A stretch of 64,000 nt of DNA from Caldanaerobius fijiensis DSM 17918 (GCF_900129075.1 NZ_FQVH01000001.1:209922-273921); one strand, 5' to 3'; positions 1-9,380 are shown, counted from the stretch's first letter. Numbers and translations are program-made. The notes: generated by a model from the letters alone, not told the origin.

Positions 1-137
1 TGATGGCTCTTCCTGATGCTACCATATACGACTGCGATCAAATTCCCTTAAAGGAAGTAAGATATGAAGAGCTTGAGCACATAAACTTTATGCGGGCTTT
101 CCTCAACAACCCCGAGCAATTTTTGCGGCATCTGTAA
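1..137 (+). CDS. C-terminal end of an unidentified protein (truncated by window edge)
   Basis: The open frame runs from the window edge to a TAA at 135-137 and encodes about 45 residues, with tracts LPDATIYDCDQIPL and FMRAFLNNPEQFLRHL before the stop. The composition looks like a real soluble protein end, with alternating charged and hydrophobic residues. I do not recognise the family. It converges on the MFS gene, which ends 15 bases away. The upstream part is needed for identification. Confidence 0.6.
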   Translation, partial: MALPDATIYDCDQIPLKEVRYEELEHINFMRAFLNNPEQFLRHL

Positions 138-152
138 AAGTGAATTTTTATG

Positions 153-1301
153 TTAATCCTTCCATAGTAACAGAATTGCCAGAGCAGCGCATAAAGCTAA
201 GACCGAAGCGTTTACGAATATTATCCAATAGCCGTATTTAGCTATCATATGTCCGCTTATCAATGTTGATATACCTTTAGGTAAATACATAAATACATTA
301 TCCATGCCTAGATAAAAACCTTCATGGCCTCTTTGAGTCATATCCATAAGGAGCGAAAAAGGAAACACAAACAAGGAAGCATAGCATATTCCCAGCAATC
401 CCATCAAAATCATCAGCAATAAAAAATTTGTAGTTTTTGGCAAAAATAAATTTAATACTGCAAAGCAGAGCAAAAAAGTTATCATAAGGTACTTACGATT
501 ATACCGATCTGCCAACTTCCCTAAAAAGGGCGATGATATAATATCAAACAACATAAAAACCGTAACCAGAAAACTGGACACACCCATGCCCAGAGCCATA
601 TATTGACTATAATATATCGTAAAATATGGAACCTCAGCCGCCAGCGCCATCCACCATATAGATTTGGCTATATAAAAGCTCCACACATCCCTTCTATAAA
701 AGTACCTTTTAAAAAGTTCAAAAGAAAAATTGCCTTTTATCTGTTTTCTTTCCTCTACAAATAATACCGAGACAAGAGAAGTAATTGCTATTGTCAATCC
801 AACCATCTTAAAAACCAGTCCCTTATCATAATCCCAGAATAGACCGCCCAATATCGGAACAGCGAGAGCTCCCATTCCCCCAAACAGATTCCAGTACCCC
901 GACATACTTCCTTTTTCACTATTTATTACATTATCAGGAATCATCGAATTAAGGGGAATCTGATACGCGTGAAACGATATATAAAATAAAAAAACAAATA
1001 ACAACATAGATTGAATTTTTGTAACACTGCTAAAAAAATATGTAAAAATAAAACACATAATGCCAAATATAAATACATATGGCTTGCGCCTTCCCCATAC
1101 TGAAAAGGTGGAATCACTCAAAATACCAAAAAAGGGTTGTATCACAGCTCCGGATAATAACCCCATGCTCAATACAAATCCGCTAAACACTGTATTGCCA
1201 GTGTGAAAATGCAATAGTGGAACCATATAAGTTGCCAGCATATTTACCCCCATTGATACTCCTAAGTTGCCGATGACCAATTTCATTTTGGCCTCTTTCA
1301 T
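153..1301 (-). CDS. MFS transporter, sugar-type (SLC45/GPH-like)
   Basis: A predicted inner-membrane secondary transporter of about 380 residues, strongly hydrophobic with roughly 12 membrane segments. The cytoplasmic loop after the second helix reads GILSDSTFSVWGRRKPYV (about residues 60-77), matching the MFS motif and resembling the GxxSDxxxxxxGRRRPF signature of SLC45/GPH disaccharide transporters. The substrate is not shown. GTG at 1304, ATG at 1301 and ATG at 1283 are all possible starts; the ATG at 1301 lies behind AAGGGTG. It is transcribed divergently from icd and has no sugar-metabolism neighbour here, so a sugar role is inference from family only. Confidence 0.75.
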   Translation of the reverse strand: MKEAKMKLVIGNLGVSMGVNMLATYMVPLLHFHTGNTVFSGFVLSMGLLSGAVIQPFFGILSDSTFSVWGRRKPYVFIFGIMCFIFTYFFSSVTKIQSMLLFVFLFYISFHAYQIPLNSMIPDNVINSEKGSMSGYWNLFGGMGALAVPILGGLFWDYDKGLVFKMVGLTIAITSLVSVLFVEERKQIKGNFSFELFKRYFYRRDVWSFYIAKSIWWMALAAEVPYFTIYYSQYMALGMGVSSFLVTVFMLFDIISSPFLGKLADRYNRKYLMITFLLCFAVLNLFLPKTTNFLLLMILMGLLGICYASLFVFPFSLLMDMTQRGHEGFYLGMDNVFMYLPKGISTLISGHMIAKYGYWIIFVNASVLALCAALAILLLWKD

Positions 1302-1439
1302 CACTTTTTCACCCTTACTATATCTATTGGAAATACTTCATTATAAGAACAGCAAATCAATAACAGCAAAGCAAATACCTTCTCTTCTTTTGTTCTTGTA
1401 TATTGCGTGAATATACATTATAATTAAGTATATATATTC

Positions 1440-1467
1440 TTAATTATTTGCTTTTTAATTATTTGCT
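1440..1467. promoter_or_regulatory. Tandem direct repeat in the MFS/icd divergent region
   Basis: The 13-base unit TTAATTATTTGCT occurs twice in tandem about 15 bases apart, followed by related AT-rich sequence. It sits between the divergent MFS and icd genes, so it could be an operator for either. In such AT-rich DNA chance repetition is possible. Confidence 0.3.
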
Positions 1468-1549
1468 GTATTAATAATTATACGACCATTAATGTTTTAT
1501 GCAGCAAAATATTTATAACTTTATATTACGCTAAAAGGAGAGGTAAGTA

Positions 1550-2758
1550 ATGGCTGATAAAATCAAGATGAATGTACCACTGGTAGAGATGGACGGCGAT
1601 GAAATGACGAGAATTATCTGGAAACTAATAAAAGAAATCTTGCTGGAACCATACATAGACCTGAAAACCGAATACTACGACCTGGGCCTTAAAAACAGGG
1701 ACCAGACAAATGACCAGGTGACTGTTGACGCTGCCAATGCGATCAAAAAATATGGCGTAGGTGTAAAATGTGCAACAATAACACCAAATGCCCAGAGAGT
1801 AGAAGAATACAATCTCAAAGCTATGTGGAAAAGCCCCAACGGCACAATAAGAGCTATACTGGATGGTACAGTTTTTCGTACACCTATTGTGGTAGATAGT
1901 ATAAAGCCGCTGGTAAAAACCTGGAAAAAACCCATAACTATAGCAAGACATGCTTATGGCGACGTTTACAAGGATGTAGAATACAGGGTCCAAAGTCCGG
2001 GAAAAGTCGAATTAGTGTATACGCCGGAAAACGGCAATGAAGTAAGGCAGACGATATATGAATTTAAAAACCCTGGCGTGGTGCTGGGCATGCACAATTT
2101 AGATGACTCTATAAAGAGCTTTGCCCGTTCTTGTTTTAATTATGCCCTGGACCTAAAGCAAGATTTATGGTTTGCCACAAAAGATACCATATCCAAGATC
2201 TATGATCACAGATTCAAAGACATATTTCAGGAAATATTTGAAAGCGAATACAAAGATAAATTTGCTGATGCAGGTATCGAATATTTTTACACATTGATAG
2301 ATGATGCGGTAGCCCGTGTAATGAGATCTGAAGGCGGAATGATCTGGGCATGTAAAAACTACGACGGTGACGTTATGTCAGATATGGTCGCAACTGCTTT
2401 TGGGAGCCTTGCCATGATGACATCTGTGTTGGTTTCACCTGATGGTTGCTACGAATATGAAGCAGCTCATGGAACGGTTACACGGCATTACTACAGGTAT
2501 TTAAAAGGAGAAGAAACTTCCACTAACTCAATGGCCACATTATTCGCGTGGACGGGAGCTCTGAGAAAACGTGGAGAGTTAGACGGGATAAACGACCTGG
2601 TATTGTTTGCAGATAAAATGGAAAAAGCCTCAATTAAAACCATTGAAGAAGGGACAATGACAAAAGACCTAGCGCTGCTTTCAGACCTACCTGATAAAAA
2701 GGTCGTAAACACCGAAGAATTCCTGATTGAAATCAAGAAACGATTCGAATCTTTATAA
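1550..2758 (+). CDS. icd: NADP-dependent isocitrate dehydrogenase (eukaryotic-type)
   Basis: Oxidatively decarboxylates isocitrate to 2-oxoglutarate with NADP in the cytoplasm (EC 1.1.1.42). The 402-residue length and motifs match the homodimeric subfamily shared by eukaryotes and some anaerobes: substrate loop [11 protein letters not shown] (about residue 94), metal/substrate residues in [17 protein letters not shown] and [11 protein letters not shown], and the cofactor segment [12 protein letters not shown] followed by [13 protein letters not shown]. The ATG follows AAAGGAGAGG at good spacing. No other citric-acid-cycle gene is nearby, so it is probably a single-gene unit supplying 2-oxoglutarate for glutamate synthesis. 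Confidence 0.95.
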   Translation: MADKIKMNVPLVEMDGDEMTRIIWKLIKEILLEPYIDLKTEYYDLGLKNRDQTNDQVTVDAANAIKKYGVGVKCATITPNAQRVEEYNLKAMWKSPNGTIRAILDGTVFRTPIVVDSIKPLVKTWKKPITIARHAYGDVYKDVEYRVQSPGKVELVYTPENGNEVRQTIYEFKNPGVVLGMHNLDDSIKSFARSCFNYALDLKQDLWFATKDTISKIYDHRFKDIFQEIFESEYKDKFADAGIEYFYTLIDDAVARVMRSEGGMIWACKNYDGDVMSDMVATAFGSLAMMTSVLVSPDGCYEYEAAHGTVTRHYYRYLKGEETSTNSMATLFAWTGALRKRGELDGINDLVLFADKMEKASIKTIEEGTMTKDLALLSDLPDKKVVNTEEFLIEIKKRFESL

Positions 2759-2824
2759 TGATTAAGCATGTTATGCGTAAGATCTCTGATCATCTTAACG
2801 TATAACATGCTTTTATACTTCCTT

Positions 2825-3682
2825 TTATCCCGTTATTCTCTTGTACACATACGGAACAAACAGGGTTATATATACCCCTAATATAAAATATTTCATATAT
2901 GTAAAAAAAGGCGTTTTGAAGGGCATGATACTCAATCCAATATATATTATAAAAAGACCTGAAATTCCCAATAGATACGTTATAATCTTCGTATGTACCT
3001 GCATATTTCCCGCTTCATATCCAATATATTCTGCCTCTACAAAATACCCAAAAAGCATACCTGACATCGTCCCCATTGCAATCAATATATCATGGTGCCG
3101 GAATATTAAAAGCAACAGGACAGGAACAACAATAGAAATCATCATTTTGCATACGATGTTAAAGCTTTTTTTAATAGACAACCGATAATAAAATCGTTCA
3201 GCTTTTAATGAAACATATACTAGCGCAAGACCTATAGCAATACCGCCTACTACGTCTAAAGGCCAATGTACCCCTAGATACAATCGTGAAAATGAAACCG
3301 CTGCAATTAGCGCTATTGCTATTATATCCCATTTCCTGGACTTATAATAACATGCTATAATGCCCCAAAATGCCGTGGCATGTTGAGCATGGCCGCTGGG
3401 AAAAGAATATCCTCCTGCAGTAGACACAGCTAACGAACGAATACCGGGATAACCAATAGGTCTTTTTATTGCTGTTAATTCTTTGAAAATCGTGTTCAAA
3501 TATACTGATGCAAGAAACACCAGCCCTAGTTTTAATCCGAATCTTTTATTTACATGCCAGTAAAAATATGTAATAAAAGCGAAATAAAAAAATTCACTAC
3601 CTAAATAGGTAATGCAAACAAATAGAACATCAAAAATCGGACTATGTATTGACTGGATGATCTTTAAAAGTTCAACCTGCAA
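2825..3682 (-). CDS. PAP2-family membrane phosphatase
   Basis: A 285-residue integral membrane protein of the type 2 phosphatidic acid phosphatase family. All three catalytic motifs are visible: KELTAIKRP (KX6RP), the PSGH box in YSFPSGHAQHATAFWG, and SRLYLGVHWPLDV (SRX5HX3D). The spacing fits lipid phosphate or undecaprenyl pyrophosphate phosphatases. The extra hydrophobic C-terminal half, with about four more segments, is typical of the longer clostridial members. Substrate cannot be read from sequence: undecaprenyl-PP, phosphatidylglycerophosphate and other lipid phosphates are all possible. It is monocistronic and convergent with icd. Confidence 0.88.
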   Translation of the reverse strand: MQVELLKIIQSIHSPIFDVLFVCITYLGSEFFYFAFITYFYWHVNKRFGLKLGLVFLASVYLNTIFKELTAIKRPIGYPGIRSLAVSTAGGYSFPSGHAQHATAFWGIIACYYKSRKWDIIAIALIAAVSFSRLYLGVHWPLDVVGGIAIGLALVYVSLKAERFYYRLSIKKSFNIVCKMMISIVVPVLLLLIFRHHDILIAMGTMSGMLFGYFVEAEYIGYEAGNMQVHTKIITYLLGISGLFIIYIGLSIMPFKTPFFTYMKYFILGVYITLFVPYVYKRITG

Positions 3683-3748
3683 AATAATCCCCTTTCTCCT
3701 TTTATTCTCCTTTATTATATCATAATATTATCTTATTATGTCATACAG

Positions 3749-3840
3749 ATATTTGAGGTCGTAACGCATTCCATCAAAGTCGCTTACGACGCTATTGAAT
3801 TTTTGGAAAGCGACCTATTTTACAAAATATTGTAAATTAC
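3749..3840 (-). repeat. Dispersed repeat, copy A (hairpin-ended)
   Basis: Read on the minus strand this shares a core with copies at 9933-10025 and 33667-33755: GTAATTT.., AAATAGGTCGCTTTCC, then AAAATTCAATAGCGTCG. It ends in a hairpin with arms GTCGTAA and TTACGAC. It fills the otherwise empty 300 bases between the PAP2 and M48 genes. Alignment was by eye. Confidence 0.6.
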
Positions 3841-3983
3841 AAATTGAAGGAATTGATGATACACCTTTAATTTTATTGGTATTTGTAGTAAAATTATTTA
3901 TAACCTGGTTTAGTTAAAAGCAAATTTGCAAAAAAACAAAACCAAATAACAAAGAGAATAATAGTAAAGAGAGGAGCCTAACA

Positions 3984-5231
3984 ATGGATAATTTTAATCT
4001 CTTTAAATTTAACAGATACTGGACATTATTAATATCAATTGCCTTTATTTTTTTTCTGTTATATCTTTATTACACATTATTTCCGGGTAATATATCTCCT
4101 GATGTATATAGATACTTTACGCCAGCTGAAGTCGCCAAAGCGCGAGAATACCATAAAATTAATAGATTGTTATACATATTTTCATTTTTAATCGATGCCG
4201 TTTTTTTCATTTGGCTCGTGTTTGGAAATGGAGCAGTTAAAATATCTCTTTTAACGGAAAAGCTATCATCAGGACATTACTACCTAAACGTAAGCCTATT
4301 TTTTATAATTTTATGGCTAATATTAAAAGTAATATCTTTGCCTTATAGCCTATACAGCTACCTCTTAGATGCCAGCTTGGGGTTTTCCACCCAAAGCATT
4401 ACAGCGTGGTGCCTTGACTATCTAAAAAATTCGATATTAGATGTGATCATCTCTTATTTAGGTGTCATATTATTTTTCTACGCTGCAAACAAATGGAGGT
4501 ATTCCTGGTGGCTTCCCGCTTCTGTATTTCTATCTATAATGCTGTTTATTCAAAATTTAATATGGCCATATGTGATTGCTCCTTTATTTAACAAATTTAC
4601 GCCGGTAAAAGATCCTGCAGTACTAAAGATGGTAGAAGAAATCTCAAAAAATGCCGGTATAAATATTAATAGAGTGGAAGTGATGGATGCCAGCAGACGA
4701 ACGACACGGGCCAACGCGTACTTTTATGGTTTTGGGAAAAATAGGAGGATAGTACTCTACGATACACTCCTAAATAAGTATCCAAAAGATGAAATCAAAG
4801 CCGTGATCGCCCATGAAGCAGCTCATTGGAAGGAGAATCATGTGCTAAAAAGCCTACTAATAGGGATAATAGGAATTTTTATCGCCTTATTTATACTACA
4901 TCAATTGCTAAAAAGTACATTGATATGGCCCCACGGCAAAAAGATTGCTGTAGCCTCATTAGCTCTGGTATATTTATCTTTAATATTAATAGGTTTTGAT
5001 TCCAACCCAATACAAAATTATATCTCACGAAAAATGGAACAACAAGCAGATCTGTTGTCCGTTAGTTTCCTACATGCTAAACAGCCTGTCATCAAATTAC
5101 AAGTAGACCTGGCCAAGAAAAGTCTTTCAGATGTGGAACCTCCAGATTTTATTGAGTGGTTTTCGTACACGCATCCCAGTACAATGCACCGCATCCAATA
5201 CGTTGAAAAATCTAAAATCCTATCACAATAG
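3984..5231 (+). CDS. M48-family membrane metallopeptidase (Ste24-like)
   Basis: A zinc endopeptidase of 415 residues resembling Ste24/CAAX-type M48 proteases. The first ~200 residues hold several membrane segments, as in the peptidase M48 N-terminal domain. The catalytic HEXXH is in AVIAHEAAHWKENH (about residue 275), and the third zinc ligand region is RKMEQQADLLSV, where Glu follows the helix. TRANAYFYGFGKNRRIVLYDTLL is the conserved segment before the active site (named by position, residues ~240-262). The start follows GAGAGGAG. In bacteria these enzymes act in membrane protein quality control; the substrate is unknown. The stop codon lies inside the loop of the downstream terminator. Confidence 0.88.
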   Translation: MDNFNLFKFNRYWTLLISIAFIFFLLYLYYTLFPGNISPDVYRYFTPAEVAKAREYHKINRLLYIFSFLIDAVFFIWLVFGNGAVKISLLTEKLSSGHYYLNVSLFFIILWLILKVISLPYSLYSYLLDASLGFSTQSITAWCLDYLKNSILDVIISYLGVILFFYAANKWRYSWWLPASVFLSIMLFIQNLIWPYVIAPLFNKFTPVKDPAVLKMVEEISKNAGININRVEVMDASRRTTRANAYFYGFGKNRRIVLYDTLLNKYPKDEIKAVIAHEAAHWKENHVLKSLLIGIIGIFIALFILHQLLKSTLIWPHGKKIAVASLALVYLSLILIGFDSNPIQNYISRKMEQQADLLSVSFLHAKQPVIKLQVDLAKKSLSDVEPPDFIEWFSYTHPSTMHRIQYVEKSKILSQ

Positions 5232-5243
5232 TGATAGGATTTT
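5214..5243. terminator. Bidirectional terminator between the M48 and YhcN-like genes
   Basis: A perfect 13-bp stem (arms AAAATCCTATCAC and GTGATAGGATTTT) with a 4-base loop. A-run and T-run flank it on each side, so it can end both convergent genes. Confidence 0.85.
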
Positions 5244-5246
5244 AGT

Positions 5247-5765
5247 CTATTTAGATGGTGTTATACGCCTGAGGATTTCTGAAATCTCCCTAGCAAATCC
5301 TGATACAGGTTTGCCCCTGGCTATCTCAGCTGCAATGCTATTTATCCTGTTATACAAGTCTGGATCTGCTGTTACACTTACATTTTTAATAGCTTTATCG
5401 GTTGTTTTAACAGTTTTTTCCACTTCTTTTTTTACCTTTGTGATTCCTGTCTTCTCAACATGTCCTTTCATATCAATTCCGACCAATGCAGTATTTCCAG
5501 TAATAACAACCGTAGCTCTGTTTACATTGGGCAATTTTGCTACTGCAGCTGCTATCCGATTTGCTCTAGCTGCTTGAGTATTAGTTGCTCTGGGTGGCGT
5601 TGGTGCTGGCCTAGTAGGAGTCGTACGCGGGGTAATAGCTCTGGGTGTAACTTTAGTGGGTCTGGCTGGTGTCGGTTTTCTTGCAGCCGATGTGCATCCC
5701 AAAGAAATCGCTGAAAATATAAACAATATCAACAAAAGCATACTGAAATTTTTTATCTTTTTCAT
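5247..5765 (-). CDS. YhcN/YlaJ-family sporulation lipoprotein
   Basis: A secreted lipoprotein. The N-terminus has a basic stretch, a hydrophobic run and the lipobox AISLGC, so Cys is the predicted lipid-modified residue. A Pro/Thr/Arg-rich linker (about residues 30-65) is followed by a compact domain with ANRIAAAVAKLPNVNRATVV and ALVGIDMKG, typical of the YhcN/YlaJ family found in forespores and spore coats or germination complexes. The ATG at 5765 is chosen because GGAGGTGGAT sits nine bases before it; the longer frame would begin inside that site. Its precise role is unknown in any organism. Confidence 0.85.
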   Translation of the reverse strand: MKKIKNFSMLLLILFIFSAISLGCTSAARKPTPARPTKVTPRAITPRTTPTRPAPTPPRATNTQAARANRIAAAVAKLPNVNRATVVITGNTALVGIDMKGHVEKTGITKVKKEVEKTVKTTDKAIKNVSVTADPDLYNRINSIAAEIARGKPVSGFAREISEILRRITPSK

Positions 5766-5894
5766 CTTTAAATCCACCTCCAAATCTTATTTTAACTTAT
5801 TAAGTTTTATTTATACGGTATTGAATATTATACATTGAAGTGTTATACTGATTTTTGCATAAACGATGGAAATACTAATGAAAGGAAGAATGGG

Positions 5895-6983
5895 ATGCAA
5901 ATCGGAATTGTTGGTCTACCAAATGTTGGTAAGAGCACGCTTTTTAATGCTATAACAAAAGCCGGCGCTGAATGCGCTAATTACCCTTTTTGTACTATAG
6001 AACCAAATGTGGGAACAGTAGCGGTTCCTGATCATAGATTAAATGAACTGGCTGCAATGGTTAATCCTGCCAAAATCATTCCAGCCACTGTAGAGTTTGT
6101 GGATATAGCTGGTCTAGTTCGAGGCGCCAGCAAAGGAGAAGGTTTGGGCAATAAATTTTTATCGCATATAAGAGAAGTTGAAGCGATCGCTCATGTAGTC
6201 CGATGTTTTGAAGATCCCGATATAGTTCATGTGGAAGGAAATATAGATCCCATTAGAGACGTAGAAACGATAAACCTGGAACTTATATTAGCGGATCTAG
6301 AAGTCATAGAAAGGCGTCTGGAAAAAGCTAAAAAAATGTCCAAATCAGGTGATAAGCAATATATCCTTGAGACCGAAATCATCGAAAGGATAAAAAATCA
6401 ACTGGAAGCAGAAAAACCCGTAAGGTCAATGGAGTTCAGCGATGACGAAAAAGTTTTTGTGAGGCAATTACAGCTTTTAACCTATAAACCAGTGATATAT
6501 GTAGCCAATGTCTCAGAAGATGACCTATTAGAAGAAAACCAGTACGTCAAGCGTTTAAAAGAATATGCCCAAAAAGAAAACTCAGAGGTAATAGTTATAT
6601 GCGCTAAAATTGAAGCTGAATTGGCCGATCTACCTGACGACGAAAAAGAAGAATTTTTAAAAGAGCTAGGATTGTCAGAGCCTGGACTAAATAAGTTGAT
6701 AAGGACAGGATATAGAATTCTAGGACTGATTAACTACTTTACAGCAGGCCCAAAAGAAGTACATGCGTGGACGATAAAAAAAGGTACAAAAGCGCCAGAA
6801 GCAGCCGGTAAAATACACTCAGATTTTGAAAAAGGCTTTATAAGGGCAGAAGTAATAGGATACAATGACCTTATCTCGGCTGGCTCACCAGCTGCAGCAA
6901 AAGAAAAAGGCCTGATGCGCCTTGAAGGCAAAGATTATGTTGTGCAGGATGGAGACGTGATCGTATTTAGGTTTAATGTATAG
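5895..6983 (+). CDS. ychF: Redox-regulated ATPase/GTPase YchF (OLA1-type)
   Basis: An Obg-like P-loop NTPase of 362 residues, the usual length. It begins [18 protein letters not shown] with a complete Walker A, then [19 protein letters not shown] as switch II/G3. NVSEDD occupies the G4 region, where YchF proteins depart from NKxD and prefer ATP. The C-terminal TGS-like domain contains [26 protein letters not shown]. The ATG at 5895 follows AAAGGAAG; an in-frame upstream ATG would add 20 unrelated residues. Known roles are ribosome association and stress responses. Confidence 0.95.
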   Translation: MQIGIVGLPNVGKSTLFNAITKAGAECANYPFCTIEPNVGTVAVPDHRLNELAAMVNPAKIIPATVEFVDIAGLVRGASKGEGLGNKFLSHIREVEAIAHVVRCFEDPDIVHVEGNIDPIRDVETINLELILADLEVIERRLEKAKKMSKSGDKQYILETEIIERIKNQLEAEKPVRSMEFSDDEKVFVRQLQLLTYKPVIYVANVSEDDLLEENQYVKRLKEYAQKENSEVIVICAKIEAELADLPDDEKEEFLKELGLSEPGLNKLIRTGYRILGLINYFTAGPKEVHAWTIKKGTKAPEAAGKIHSDFEKGFIRAEVIGYNDLISAGSPAAAKEKGLMRLEGKDYVVQDGDVIVFRFNV

Positions 6984-7140
6984 CTGTGATTTAAAATATT
7001 TTTCATCTCTCATCTGGCTGCCTATATGGCTGCCAATTTTTATATAATTCTTCTTTTTGTTCTAAATTATAGTAAATAATTTCTGATTATGATAGAATAT
7101 TTATAGTTAAATAACGCAAATTATAAGGGGTGTTATGTAA

Positions 7141-7500
7141 ATGTTCAAACGGGCCCATGATATGGAAGTTGAACTGAGAAACCAGATGCGAGGAGGCAAC
7201 GGTACTGTAAAAATAACACATATCTTTAACAAAGATGAATTACCAGAAAAAAGCCGTTTACTGGCACATCTAACTTTAGAAAAAGGCTGCTCCATCGGAT
7301 TTCATGAGCATGTAAATGAGACAGAAATATTTTATTTTTTACGAGGTGAAGGTATAGTTAACGACAACGGCCAAGTCTATAAGGTAGCAGCTGGCGACGC
7401 CGTTAAAACGGGAAACGGAGCGGGTCACTCTGTTGAAAATACCGGAGAAGAGCCACTGGAATTTATTGCCGTCATTATATTAGAAGATGCAAACATCTGA
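7141..7500 (+). CDS. Small cupin-domain protein
   Basis: A 119-residue single-domain cupin. Cupin motif 1 is visible as GFHEHVNETEIFYFLRGEG, giving His, His and Glu ligands, and motif 2 as GDAVKTGNGAGHSVENTG, giving the last His. It probably binds one divalent metal. Such stand-alone cupins include mannose-6-phosphate isomerase-like and oxalate-decarboxylase-like proteins; nothing here fixes the substrate. It follows ychF after about 155 bases and is followed by a long hairpin. Confidence 0.85.
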   Translation: MFKRAHDMEVELRNQMRGGNGTVKITHIFNKDELPEKSRLLAHLTLEKGCSIGFHEHVNETEIFYFLRGEGIVNDNGQVYKVAAGDAVKTGNGAGHSVENTGEEPLEFIAVIILEDANI

Positions 7501-7511
7501 TATATTTCCAT

Positions 7512-7591
7512 CGGTCCCATTAATCAGCCTTGCTATCTTCTAAAGGCTACATCGTAAAATTCTACCTTGTGACTTTTGATTAATGGGGCCG
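7512..7591. terminator. Long two-armed hairpin between convergent genes
   Basis: Outer arms of 15 bases (CGGTCCCATTAATCA and TGATTAATGGGGCCG) pair with one G-U. The loop holds a second hairpin with arms AGCCTT and AAGGCT. CTTTTT follows on the plus strand, so it probably terminates the cupin gene. The ~50-base inner loop is large for a simple terminator. Confidence 0.6.
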
Positions 7592-7624
7592 CTTTTTACA
7601 TCACGCATTTTAGCTCACTACATT

Positions 7625-8344
7625 TTAGCCCAACATGTTCTTTAGTCTTAATAATGCTGGTACATTTCTCGTTGTAATAGAATCTACACCCATCTCTATC
7701 ATCTTCTTCATATTATCTTCGTCGTCAACCGTCCACACAGATATAAGTAATGAGTTTTCTTTCGCTATTTCTATAAGACGAGGATTACATTTTTGATACT
7801 CCAGATTAATTCCGATACATGAAGCCGACAAAGCATTTCTTACATTTTGTTCGTTGAATTGTTCGAAAAAGTAAAAATCATCAGCATTTAAATAAAAGTC
7901 CAGATCAGGATAAATATGCTTCAAATAATATACCAGCTCATAACCACATCCGGAGATAACCACTCGATCTCTCACATTCATTTTTTTAATTGATTTTACC
8001 ATTGCTTCAGCAGCAAACGGTCCTTTTAAATCCAGATTAATTCTTTTGTCATAAGATCGAACCATATCCAACACGTCATCCAGAAGAGCAATTTCATTAT
8101 TACTTTCTCTACTAATTACTTTTAATTCTTCTAGTGTCAAATCATAAACATTTAGTATTTTTCCATCATTAGACATTATTCTATAATCATGAGCCAAAAA
8201 AGCAACTTTATCTTTAGTAGAACGAACATCAACCTCTATAAAATCCGCTCCTGACTCAAGTCCCACCAGAGCAGACTCTATAGTATTATCGGGTGTATCC
8301 ATACATCCTGTATGAGCTGTTATCAAAGGAAATTTTCTACCCAT
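7625..8344 (-). CDS. Glycerophosphodiester phosphodiesterase-like protein with altered active site
   Basis: A 239-residue TIM-barrel protein of the GDPD family. Motifs align with the family, but key residues differ: the usual HRG is AHTG (Arg replaced by Thr), PENT is TPDNT (Glu replaced by Asp), the metal-binding pair is FIEVDVRSTKD, the catalytic HD is FLAHDYR, and the later E-x-K segment is NLDLKG (Glu replaced by Asp). The C-terminal VWTVDDED is intact. Loss of the Arg and systematic Glu-to-Asp changes suggest a different substrate or weak activity. It lies downstream of the PHP and CehA-N genes, probably in one operon. No signal peptide was seen. Confidence 0.75.
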   Translation of the reverse strand: MGRKFPLITAHTGCMDTPDNTIESALVGLESGADFIEVDVRSTKDKVAFLAHDYRIMSNDGKILNVYDLTLEELKVISRESNNEIALLDDVLDMVRSYDKRINLDLKGPFAAEAMVKSIKKMNVRDRVVISGCGYELVYYLKHIYPDLDFYLNADDFYFFEQFNEQNVRNALSASCIGINLEYQKCNPRLIEIAKENSLLISVWTVDDEDNMKKMIEMGVDSITTRNVPALLRLKNMLG

Positions 8345-8381
8345 AATATTTTAATACCTCTTTCTTTTTATAAATTTTACT

Positions 8382-9380
8382 TCACATTTTAAAATATATA
8401 GGATTAGTAAGTGCAATAAGCAATTGCTGTTCATCAATGAATCCGTACAATTCTGCTCTTATCCACTTAATGCCTGTATGTAATACATCAAATGAAAAAT
8501 TGGGTCTATTCACATCAACAGGAACTCTAGCAATTTCACCTTTATTGCTTACAATTGATAAAGTCATATTTTCACCTAATCTCCATTGATCTTTTCTAAC
8601 GGTAAAATCTATGCTTACATCTATATCAATACATCCATCCGATTTTTCTAGCTGTATCGTCTCTCCTATCGTATAAATCTTATTTACATTTTTTAATTTG
8701 CACTCCATCAACAGTAAAGGACCTGATGTAACCACTGCAGCACCATTAGCTATCGCATTCAATACAGCGGAATCAAAATCCCCATTTAACGTATCAATTC
8801 CTAGATATGTCACAGCAACATTTTTTTCGGCATTTCCACCAGAATGCCAATCACGACCGTAAACAGCAGTCGGGCGAAAGCCTTGATTCAATAAATCAGT
8901 CCAAAAATCCAAAGTTCTCATGTTGCTTGACTTGTCTTTTAAAACATCACTCGACATAACCTCAATATAATCAATGTTGTTCCAATCTTTTACTTTATAT
9001 TCCCAATAACATCCAGTACACAGCGGGCTTCCAATACGAAAAGGGTGAGCAATACCTACTATTGCACCATGATCATGTATTTTTTCTATACTCGCATCAA
9101 TATTATCTATCTCTATATTTCTCCAATCTTCATACCTCTTTACTCCTAGGATAACCATATGCCCATAAAATGTCGTCCATTCCAAACCGCTTATAATGTG
9201 TACACCGGTTTGTTTCATAACATTATACTTATCACTATTTCCCGAAATCGTATTGTGATCTGTTAAAGCAATGCATCTTATCTCCTCTTTTTTTGCTTTT
9301 TCTGCAAGCTCCATCAAACTTTGTCTTCCATCACTATGGGTGGTATGGGTATGAAGTTCACAAGGAATCCAATATTTCAT
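8382..9380 (-). CDS. PHP-domain phosphoesterase (CehA/McbA-type catalytic part)
   Basis: A 332-residue metallohydrolase. The PHP domain shows HTHTTHSDG (residues ~10-18), ALTDHNTISG, GIAHPFR and GRDWHSGG, which supply the metal ligands. The C-terminal part (about residues 230-332) is a beta-rich extension typical of CehA/McbA proteins. The ATG at 9380 has GGGGAGGAG nine bases upstream; the longer reading frame starts inside the preceding gene and lacks a site. It overlaps the upstream gene by about 23 bases, implying translational coupling. The substrate is unknown: the family includes hydrolases of phosphoesters and of carbamate esters. Confidence 0.8.
   Translation of the reverse strand: MKYWIPCELHTHTTHSDGRQSLMELAEKAKKEEIRCIALTDHNTISGNSDKYNVMKQTGVHIISGLEWTTFYGHMVILGVKRYEDWRNIEIDNIDASIEKIHDHGAIVGIAHPFRIGSPLCTGCYWEYKVKDWNNIDYIEVMSSDVLKDKSSNMRTLDFWTDLLNQGFRPTAVYGRDWHSGGNAEKNVAVTYLGIDTLNGDFDSAVLNAIANGAAVVTSGPLLLMECKLKNVNKIYTIGETIQLEKSDGCIDIDVSIDFTVRKDQWRLGENMTLSIVSNKGEIARVPVDVNRPNFSFDVLHTGIKWIRAELYGFIDEQQLLIALTNPIYFKM

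Noticed and set aside
5460..5714. Ser/Cys-rich plus-strand frame
   Set aside because: It is the shadow of the Pro/Thr/Arg-rich linker of the YhcN-like lipoprotein.
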